From Lamellibrachia satsuma (lineage: Eukaryota; Annelida; Polychaeta; Sabellida; Siboglinidae), in assembly GCA_033239005.1 (NCBI GenBank), contig BSQZ01000009.1, forward strand, positions 2,718,252 through 2,782,251: a stretch of DNA of 64,000 nt, read 5' to 3'. Below the pieces are notes generated by a model. It had not been told where the DNA came from. It ran no database searches and worked only from the letters and a program-made list of their open reading frames with translations. This document shows positions 10,937 through 22,600 of this stretch, one piece after another. Each line of letters opens with the position of its first letter. Within the stretch, counting starts at the first letter, position 1. The translations under genes were made by a program, and so were the position numbers.

Positions 10937-13900
10937 GTAAGAACGCCACTACATTGATCGCAACTTCGTTGGTCTCTGCAATGCCCAAGACTCGTAATAT
11001 CAGGCTTCGTAGTACAATATGAGCAGAAAAGTGCCGAGAATCACAGAGCGTCAATCATAGCGGACGTACACCCCGTCTCGAATGTTTCGTTAAAAAAACT
11101 TCAGCGTCGTGACGGGCAGTCTGACTTGTATCCAATTAAGGGGTCATATCCAAACACTTGGTTGTCTATATATGTGCATGGTTCTTCGTGCAAACATCAG
11201 AGATACAACGAACCACGAGCAACAATAATGTTCGATTCAAGCACTTGCTACGGCACTTGTTTTAGTTAATCTAATTGCAATGCGATCGATCATATGTTCA
11301 GTTTCGTCTGGTCGTCGTATTTTGGAGCAGAGGTATCTTGTGACCCTGATACAACGTATATGCCCATACTCTGGGGTTGTCGACAGTCAGGAAGCTTGTC
11401 AGTCGTCGGATAAGAACATTTCCGTCACCCATTTTTCTTGATTTTTAAAATGTATGACGCATTAGGAGAGTACAAAACAGAGCTTAGCCAATTATTCACG
11501 CTACGAATGCACCACGCTCTCTTGTTCCGTCATCATATATGAGAGTCCTTTTGTAATAGAAATGAGGAACGTTTAAAGAAGTTTTACTCTTCACTCGTAT
11601 CCTACTCAAACCCATAACGACTAGTTGCACTAAGTGACCTGTTTTTATTGGTGATGGTTGACACTTAAACCAGCACCATTATGGCATATTTTTCGTCCGA
11701 GTAAAATTTGAAGGGCCAGATAGCTCGCAACACAGTACAGATATTTTGTCGCGACTAGCACGCCTCTAGTGGATTACTCTATTTACACTATAAACATTTA
11801 GTGTAGTACTGTTAACAGTGATATATGCCAATTATACATTTCTCTACGATGATGTGGTTGCTGCAGGGCGAATCGGTGATGCTGGTATAAAAATCAACCC
11901 TGAAGCACTCACTTGACACCACAAGACTGAACCTGACAAGTAAAAAAATTATTGAAGGAATTGACACGACGTGCAAAGTTTATTTCATTGGTGGTGATGC
12001 CTTTGCAGTGTCACAACGGACGATGAAGCCCTATTCACACCTCATCTATCCTCATCTACCGACTGTCAAGAGCTCGGAGAGTGAATGAAAATGCTTTTGG
12101 CATTTTAGCTAATAGGCTTACAATTTTCCTAACAACAATTAATCAGCCTCGTGAAAAAGTTTAGATGTTTGCACATTTATCAATACATCATTCAATGACA
12201 TCGTATACCCATGTAAATCACAATTGACGTCCTGGAGAATGGGAAAGTGAACCAGAATAGGCTGCATTCAGAGCAATCACCACCGAAATGCATCTCAGAA
12301 CGCGAAGAATCAACGGGATTCTAACTAATGATGCTGTTCCACGGCAAGAGAGTTCCTGTTGAGAATACATAATTTTAAGGAGGCCTCAATATTGGATGTT
12401 TTCATTTAATTTAATTCACAGTTCACTAAAAGAGACTAACAACAGTTTTTCTGGGTCTGCAGCAAACTAGCCCACAACGGTCGACAGAACGTCTTGATAT
12501 CTAGTACTGTCATATACTGCCAGACAGGCTCCTATTTTGTCGTAAACTTTCGCAGCACACTAACCGATTATATAATCGACCGACAAAACGTAGGCTAGTG
12601 TGCTGCCGGCTTTAAATGGGAAAACTTTCTCTGCCGATAGACGCTCGATCAATCTCGTGATCCATTGATTGTTGATGCATCGATATGTAGATAGCAACCA
12701 CTGGGTCGTTAAGACGAACCTAAGCAATCTCTTGTCAGTCACCATGGCATGCGTTCACGATAATAGCTGGCAATTGATATTAATTTAATGCTAGTGAATA
12801 AGGTTCACACAAAAATCGCAACGTTGCTGAATGTTCCCAACGCAATCGGATACATCTTGGGATGAAGTAGTTGGGTCCACTGCCGGGGTTCAAGACAGTC
12901 ACGATGACTGGATGCTGGGCTTTCATTCACATCTCATACGGAAAATCTGCCCTATGATCCTGCAGGCAGTACTACGTATCTAACTAAAATTGCCGTACAT
13001 ACAGTTAATCAATCCCCAATTGGTGTTTTTACCACAAATAAAACACCGGATAGCCTACCTCTCTATAATGTATGTGCGCCTAGAGTCAACTGAAAGCGCT
13101 TCTAGGATTTAGATTTAACAAGATTTAACAAGATTGCCATCCCAAATAAGAAGTTCCAGATGGCAAGTGGATAAGGAAACCATTGGCTTATCGAGAGTCC
13201 AACAATTTTCTCATCTATGAGTAGCCCGCCCTTATCAAATATCTGTCAATTCTATTTTTAAACATATTCACACTACAGCCTGTACTAGCATTAACACAAT
13301 CATTTGGCAGTTTGCTCCATTCATTTATCACCCTCTGTGAGAAAGAGTACTTTCTCATGTCCAACCTACACTGCTCCTTAACTAATGCTGCTTTATGTCC
13401 TCTTGTTCTGCTGCCTTCTTTAAGTTTGAAGAACATATTCCTGTCAACATCCTCATAACCGTTCACTATTGTAAACACTTCTATTTGGTCTCCTCTTAGT
13501 CTCCTGGTCTCTAGTGTTGTCAAACCACATTGTAATAAACGACTAAGGTCTTTCAATTCTGGAATCATTTTAGTTGCTCTTCGTTGTATTCTTTCTAGCT
13601 TGTCTATGCACTTTTTACGATATGGCCTCCATGCTTGAATACCATATTTCAAAAGTGGTCTAACTATTGCTTTGTACAGGGGTACAATTAGCTGTTTCTC
13701 CTTATACATGATAGTTCTCCTAATTAGCCCTAGAATTTGATTTCCTTTCGAAGCAGCAATCCCACATTGCTCTGAAACTTTCATGTCAGCACTAAATGTT
13801 ACTCCTAAGTCCTTTTCTTGTGTGGTTCTACCTAGTACAGCATCCCCCATTTTATATTCTTCATCCATGTTTCCATGTCCTATGTGTATACATTTACACT

Positions 13901-16594
13901 TCCCAAAATTTAATAACATTTGCCATTTTTCTGACCATTTCACTAATTTATCTAGATCATCTTGTAAACTTTGTTTATCTGTATCATTAGTAACCTTTCT
14001 GAATATTTTTGTGTCATCTGCAAATTTTAGTACTTTGCTAGATATGTCATCTTCCAAATCATTTATATATATTAAAAACATCTACTATTACTTTCTGTTT
14101 TCTGTGTGTCAGCCACCTTTCTATCCAGTTGATTACATCATTACCTATGCCAAGGGCTTTTAGTTTATGTAACAATCTTTGATGTGGCACTTTATCGAAA
14201 GCTTTCTGAAAATCTAAGTAGACAACATCCACTGGTGACCCGTCATCTACATCTACCCACTTTATAATTTCTTCAAAAAAACATAAGAGATTAGTTAGAC
14301 ATGATCATGCTTTTAGGAACCCATGTTGAGATGTATTTATTAATTTATGTTTTACAAGGAATTCCATCATGTGGTCTCTAATTAATGTTTCGAGTAATTT
14401 ACATACAACTGATGGTAAACTCACTGGTCTGTAATATTTTGGCTTGTTCCTCGATCCCTTCTTAAATAGCGACGTAATGTTTGCCTCTTTCCATTCTGAA
14501 GGAAATATACCTTCTTCTAGTGATAAGTTAAAAAAAATTGCAAGTGGTGTACTAATTTGCTCAACAATTTCCTTAAGCAGTTAAGCAGTATTTTTCATCT
14601 TCTTAATTTTCTTTGCTATCATTTCAGGAGTTACAAATAACTGCCCTAAATGTTCTGATGTATTGCCCTCAAATTTAGTAAATGGAATTGGAAGTGTGCT
14701 GATATCTTCTGTGGTAAAAACTGAGCTGAAATACTCATTCAGGACCTCTGCCAATTGAAACCCGTCTGAAATTATGTTTCCCCTGTTGTTTTCCAGTGGT
14801 CCAACCTTATCTCGAACTTTCTGTTTACTCCTTACATAAGCTGTAGTGGTTAGTGCAACATAATTCCGAGTGCCAACTCAACCAGAGCAATGGTGAAATG
14901 ACTAACAGACAATATGCATTCCTCACAGTCAAATACACCGTAGTTCAGTTAACCAGATATCGACAGGTTATCAAGGAGGCCATCTCAAGGAGTGTACTAG
15001 AGGACTGTTTACACCCCAGGCACTTTGAGTGTCACTGCATTGAGGGATCATTTCAACGCACGTGTATTCAATGCTGTTGCCTGCAGCTGTTTAATACAAG
15101 CAATGAGCAGCCTGATAACACAGAATCGTGCAGCCAAGGTTCAACGACAGCTGACAAGATACACATCCTCTAGTTGTAGCACAGCCAACGATAAGATCTA
15201 TTTCTCCATTCTAGGAGTGGCGCTGACACCAGGCACCAAGGAAGACGTTGACGTTTTCTTGAAATGCTCTCTATCCATGATAGCAACTATTTCTTATAGG
15301 CGGTCGGATAGAGATGTCTGGATATGCCTCTTCCACATCTGAGAAGATAATGTTCATAATTCAGCATTAACACATTTAGGCTCTTGCATTTGGCTGCAAG
15401 TTAAAGTGGAAAGGTAAAATAGAAATTTAAATGGCTGGCCTATTTATGAATATCAAAAAGACCAAAGTTATGCCAACGAGAAGATGAAAAATTCAAAGCG
15501 GGAGACGATGAGTTTATTGAGGTAATGGATACTTTTATTTTCTTGGATTCTAAAATTACCAGTTCTGGTGATTCCGGTGGACACGTCCGAAGACGATTGG
15601 CTCTTGCCAATGGAGCAGCAAATGTTAACTTGTAACAATAGCAACGAGGAAAAGCCAGGTGAACGCCTTAGTTTTTTTTTGTATGGATGAGAATCGTGGA
15701 CAATCAAACAAAGAAAAATTAAACGAATCGACAGCTTCGAAATGTGGTGCTGGAGAAGGATGCTACGAATCCCAAGAGAAGAAACAAATATGTCACTGAA
15801 GAAATCAACCAGGTCCTCCTACTACACGAACTCATCGCAAAACAGACGATGTTATGCTTTAGGTACATGCATGTAGAAAACGACATGTTGGAAAAGCCGA
15901 TAATGGTCGGAATAAGTGAAGCGGAAGAGAGGTCGACCACGCATCAGATGGATGGATGAGATCAAGGATATAACAAAGCTGACGATGGACGAGTTGACAG
16001 AAGCAACAAGGCACAATATTGGTTGGAGACAGCTCATCACGGTTTTCACCAGAAGTCATACGATTTGACGGAACACCGCATCACATTTGGCTGCACCAAA
16101 TAGCACATTCCAATTGTCTGACCACTTTATATTTGCAGCAGATCTTTATCAAGTGAGTGACATGGTTGTGGACTTTGTCTGGCATATCACCAACGAACGT
16201 GACAAATAACAAAAGCCGTAATAAGTCGAGATTCTTAGCAACCTTCCTTTTAAGTGCTTGCGGTCAGAGCATATTTCACTGGTAACTTTCAGAACTCTGT
16301 CCTTCGGGTCGTTCAGCCAGGATAGCAGCTTTCCCGGTATCCCGATGGACTCCAGTTTGGCAGTCAGGCCCCTATGTCATACTCTGTCAAATGTTCTGCA
16401 AAAGTCAAGGCAGATTAGTCGTGCATTTTGGTCAATGGCATCCTATAACTGTGGTGTAATAACATTAAGGCTTCGGCATCGTCTGTAAAATGGCCAACTC
16501 TGTATTTTGGAGTTGCGGGAGGACTTTTAATGTCTGATTATATCTGCTGTCTGATATTACAATAGTTCCAAAGTAATTAAACGAAGCTATGTGC

Positions 16595-16673
<79 letters not shown>

Positions 16674-19600
16674 TCGCAATAATGATGATCAACAGGACAT
16701 AACGCATCGACGACATTAGCATAGCTGGTTAAATATACAGAACAGTTGACCCGTAAATGTACGCCCAATCGCCCACTACCACGAGATGTTGAATTGCGAC
16801 ACCTTCGATGTTTCTGATGGTGCATCAGGTGACGTTGCGTGACGACGATCGAACCCGTTGTACCAGACTAACTTGGTCTAAGTCGTAACGTAGAGTGAGG
16901 TAGCATTCCTTACAATGTCCTACTTGCTTTTCCAAAGGCGTTGTTTTACTGCTGCACAACAGTTATGTGACTAGAGTGCACAGGAGCTTAAATTGGCGCT
17001 TCGGTAAGTTTATATGCCCAAGTTCATGTCACGACGAAGTCATGTCAGCACGATGTCATGTCAGAACGATGACAGGACGATGTCATGTCAGGACGATGTC
17101 AGGATGATGTCATTTCAGGACGCAATAGAACCAAGCCCAGTTCAATATAGTAGTTTTCAATTAGTTCACGTTAGGCTGATTATGAAATGACACAGCTAGG
17201 TATGTCACAGAATTAAAGAATAGTCACATCACTCTCCCAATACGTTGTTTAACTGTGTGTCGTCATGTCGAGGTTTTTATTAATGGCTGCTCTCTTTCAT
17301 TGAATAACATATTTCACATAAAAATTACACTAAAAGCAGGACTACTTTCTGATATTCAGCGTCGATGCTGCTGAATTCAGGTACTGCATGTGTTTTACTT
17401 TTGGGTAAGGCTTCGGCATAAAACAGTTCCTCTTTGGTTATCCGCACTTTTGTCAAGGAAATAAGCTTTTCAGGGATTTGTAGTGGAAGATTCTTGCCAT
17501 TTGTCGCCCAAAGCGACCGTATTCTGTCTTCGTACACCGGGTATCCGTCCGTCACTGACACGTACACCGGGGATCCTTCAGTCACTGACACGTACACCGG
17601 GGATCCTTCCATCACTGACACGTGCATAAGCTGCCAACTAGAATTTAAAACATGTGCATAGCACAACTCTCTTAGTCCGCAAATATGCCTTTTTCCTTTT
17701 CACAATACGTTTTCAGGGTGCAAAAATCATTCAAGGGGGGTAGAATCTCAAAATCACTGGAACTTTATTCGTCTACTATCAACCCGGGGGTCAAATCATG
17801 TCTGTCCCTACAGCCGTACACGAATTCTGCCAACTGCAAACACCACTAACGCCATCTAGCGAGTTAATAAACACTACTCATCCGTGATATCCGCAATACA
17901 CTACTTCTGAATATTTAGGTATATGAAATATGACATCTAAGTCTACACAAATAGTAATGGCGTAATCGATATATTGACCAATCCACCTTGGCTCACGTTG
18001 ATCTGTCCGGTAGATGGTGTGGTTGACGTACCTCTTATGTTGTTGACAGGAGCGTCGTCATGTGTTGCCAAGCGGGACATATTCCGTGACTTGGGCGACA
18101 AGCTAGGCTCAGGGGCTTTCATGATGAAGTACCAACCAGGTTTTGAAGATGGCGCGTTCCGGGGACAGGCAAACGTGAGTACAAAATCAAAACGTCTGTC
18201 CAATTCACCAAGGCGCATGCATTACTTAGATAACAGGGCCTATTTAATACCACTCTGTATTATTCAGGGATGTTTGAAGTGTGTTTTACTCAAAATTGTA
18301 GTAAGTAATATGTACGGTAACACATGGATATTAGAGACATGGAAAAAATGAAGACCCGTTCACACGAGCGATTAGTTGCCCAATTGGTCGGGCGACACCG
18401 CGACATAATGTCGCCCGATCAATCGTACAACTAATCGCTCGTATGAACGAGCCTTGAGCGAGGAGCATGCGCGTTGGACGTACGAACAGACCGTTTATTT
18501 TCGCAATGTAGTTTCTCAATAGAAATAAATCGAATTACAAACACGAATTGTGTGAATTTAAATGAAAAGCGACGTATTGGAATATAATGATTGTCTGGAT
18601 GGATTTAACAGTACTTTGAGTAAGAACTTTATTTGAATGAACTAAGAGTAACGTGGTCGTGGGGTGCTCTGTTTCTAGTTGATTCAGACGCAGCTGAGCA
18701 AAGATGTCCTCGAACTCTTCTCGCGATCACGTGACGCGCTGACGTCAGTGACAGAGCAGTACAAAATCACGTGGTTCTACAGCACAACACGTGGCCTCTA
18801 CCTGCGCGGTCCAGCACCGGCGGTCAAATATGCATACGATTATCTGGACAACAATGTGCTTGGCCTTCTCGACACGCTGAGCGATGATGAAGACTTGTTT
18901 GACCGCCGTGAGGACGGTCACAGAGACCGGAACGACTCTCGCCATCGGGAGGACTATGGTCGTGACGACAACCGCCGGGTGGAGCCGCCACGACCCGGTA
19001 CTCCGGAGGAAGAGTACGCCGTCGTCAATAAGAACAGAGCCAAGAAGACGCCAACCGACCTACCGGAAAATGGAAGCCATCGTCGAGAGGACGACAGTGG
19101 ACATGCTGAGCGCCCAAGGAGGCGGGAAGATCGCTCCCCTGACGAACCTCGGGGAAGGGCGCCGGAAACGTCCCTAGTGAACACGCCTGGTCACGTGAAG
19201 GCCTACATAAGAAGTGTGTATCGCGACGACCTAATGAAAATGAAGAGCAAATATGGCGTCCTGTTCCGTGATCACCCGGACGGGACGATTGTCGAGGCGA
19301 CGGGCCAGTGTGAGCCGGGGTCGCTCGGGGACGCCTGTCAAGAACTCAAGGCGATGTGTCGCGAAGTGGCCGGCTTCGTGAAAGAGACGACCATACAACT
19401 GGACAAGTACGGCCTGCGCATGGACGACGTGATGTCGCAGCTGAGAGACATCGAGCAGAACTTCCCAGAAGTACTCTTCTCGCGTCGCCATGACAACGCG
19501 CTAAACATGGTCGGGGATGAGAACGACTTGTTTAAAGCGAAGACAACTCTACTGGACGCGACCCAGCCGGGGGACAGGGAGACAAGAAGTCGCGGAAAGC

Positions 19601-22600
19601 GGGACGGGCACAGACGGAAGGACGGGGACAGGGACGGAGATCGTGGCCGGAAGAGGAGAGGAGACAGGGACAGATCAGAGGACCGGCACTTGGATGGGGA
19701 CTATGACAGGGATGGCGACCGTGGCCGGAAGAATAGAGGAGACAGGGACAGAGCAAAGGACCGGCACTTGGATGGGGACTATGACAGGGATGGCGACCGT
19801 GGCCGGAAGAATAGAGGAGACAGGGACAGATCAGAGGATCGGCACTTGGATGGGGACTATGACAGGACAAGGAGAGGAGACAGGGACCGATCAGAGGACC
19901 GGCACTTGAATGGGGACTATGACAGGACAAGGAGAGGAGACAGGGACAGATCAGAGGACCGGCACTTGGATGGGGACTATGACAGGACTATGAGAGGAGA
20001 CAGGGACATATCAGAGAACCGGCACCTGGATGAAGACGAAGACCGAACAAGAAGAGAGAACAAGGACAAGCAGTTGAATGGGGAACATGACCGACCTAGG
20101 AAACCACACAGGGACCGCCCGAGGGAGAAAGACAGGGAACGCCACAGGAAAGACAGGGATCGACCACGGAAACACAAGACATCTAACGTTGCTTTCGAGT
20201 ACGTCTTCCGAAAGGCCGGTCTTACGTTGACCGTCCAACAGTCGCATGTCCTTGACCAGGACACGGAGGCCATCGTAAACCCGACGGACGACCGTCTGGA
20301 GCACGTCCGTGGGTTGTCCGCGGCCATCGCCAAGGAGGCAGGCTCGAGACTTCGGCGAGAGAGCGAGGACATCGTTCGGAGGCATGGGCCGCTGGAGGTG
20401 GGAGACGTGACGGTGACGGGCGGGGGCCACCTGTCCTGTCGCTACGTACTGCATGTGTTCGGGCCGAAGTCAGACAAGCACGGGTCACGACTGCGCGACG
20501 CGTGCACGAGCATCTTGAAGAAGTGTGCGAAGAAAGGCATCGCCAGCATCGCTATCCCGTGCGTCGGATCAGGCAAGTGTTTCCGATAGGTGGCGCTCAA
20601 TAGTAAAGCGAATATAGCTAGTAGATACGCAAACCAAAGACAAACTATGCATATACTAGGCCCCTTCAACAATAATTGTTCAAAGCTCGCTATGCTTTGT
20701 CCCCGGCAGATATAATCACTCAAACACCATTTCTACTTCATTTAGAAGCATCTAGCGATATTGCAGTTGCTGCGCGAAAGTTGTGCGTTATTGTAATTCC
20801 AACTAGAATCCCACCACTGTCTGTCGCAAGATAGACATTTAAACATCTGGTTGAACTGAGACAATCGGGACTGAATGAAAGTTTCGAAAGGCAGTAGGTG
20901 CAAGATGACCCTGCGGAACGTTATAGCAGCACCGGAAGAACAACATTCCTTACGAACGACCCGACATATGCTATGTCTTCGTCCCGGACCTGTCATATTC
21001 GCATTAATCTTGCGCTACAAGTGAAACAAAAATGCAAAGGAACATTGAATAAAACATCAACTAATTTACACAATTGTGTCTTGTAACCTTCCACATCATA
21101 ATATGTCGGGGAAGACAGTGTTAGTTGAGCCATTTTTCATTTTCTGATATCTAGGGCGCAATCATAGTCATAAGTCAAAATTCTTTGTACTCACATAAAT
21201 TATGATTATTAGTAGATAATTTTATATCAAGGTAACATATCCAACATGCATAGATAATTATATATAACTTATTCAAATAGGGTTGGTAAGCTGACTCAAC
21301 TAACAATTGGTGTGGGGTAAGTTGAGTCACAGTGTAGCGTAAGTTGCGTAAATGCTGTATATGTATAATTTACGTAGGTTTTGTACAAAATATGCATAAC
21401 AATTCAGCCAGCACATCTAGCCAATGGGTACAACACGTATCTGACAAGTCTGCGCGCTTAATTAATAAGTCGACAAACGGAATTCTTCTTCTTCCGGGTA
21501 CGAGTCAACCCTCTCTTCAAGGCTTATAGACTCGGTGTGTGTGCACACGTGCTAAAGTGTTGTAAGAGAAAGTAATACAATATTTGGAAGAAAGAGAAGA
21601 TATGACAGTGTGCGCGTAGAACTGCAATTTAAGGAGAGGAAAAGTTGATAGCGCGAAAAATGCAATATCAATTAATGTTGCAAGCTGGAGATCTTCTATC
21701 TGAAAATCTCCAAACTTGGTGCTGTAGCTGCCTTGGCTACATAGAGTTACATCATTAATCATCCCCCCATAAACTAACGGGTGTTCTATTTATGTCTATG
21801 GTTGGCTGGCAAGTTATTCCAATTGGCTATTGTACGGGGTAAAAAGCTATACTGGATGAATTGCTTAGTGACTAGGGGAGTTGAAAAGCTTCAGAATGCG
21901 TGTGTCGGGAGGGTCTCACCAGGGGTATAAGTTGGGGGAAGAGGTCCAGGGCGACTTAAATAGACTTATAGGCCAATCGCAACCAGTGTAACTAACTGCT
22001 AATAATTTGCTTTGTCGCTCTCCGATATCCCAATTTGCTCGAAAATATGAATTCCTTGCTGTATTTTGGGTTAAAGAACACTCGTCTTCGTTCTTTAACC
22101 ACTGCTCAGCTAACCTTGGGCCTTGGGTGGCTCAACTAGCCCCGTTTCGACAATTAAGCTTATTTAATTAACTTCTCATTAATGCGCGAAGTGATGTAAA
22201 TAATTTTCGTTTCTGTGCATAGTTAAGCCATTTGTAAGTGCAAAAACAATAAAGTCTGATCACGTGCGTTGTTAGTTTACACACCAGCAGACATTAATTG
22301 CAATTACCAAAGGTTTCGAAAAACGTAAGCTCACATGTTCTGGCCGTTGTGACAAATGTAACCTATTATACGTCAATATTGTTCTACTAACATGTTCAAT
22401 CACTGGGTGGTACCATGCAATTGTCGCTGCTTCAGTTTCCCGGGAAACATGGGTGGCTCAACTAACCCAATGGCTCAACTAACACTGCTTTCGCCTAGTT
22501 CTAGTATAATCATTCCCCTACATCTTGATTCCCATATGGTTAATAATCACACCCCTGCTTATGTTTTAAAGCAGACGTTTTAATGGTTTCGTAAACAATA

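Noticed and set aside
10674..11054. 126-codon minus-strand frame
   Set aside because: It lies antisense to exon 1 and has only Arg/Ser-rich composition; the plus-strand exon has splice and phase support.
11822..12760. Possible exon around 12560-12745
   Set aside because: A 61-codon frame on the minus strand only; no domain and no convincing splice pair.
19532..20488. Antisense and alternative-frame ORFs over exon 3
   Set aside because: They are shadows of the Arg/Asp repeat and the macro domain, with low-complexity Cys/Pro/His/Ser composition.
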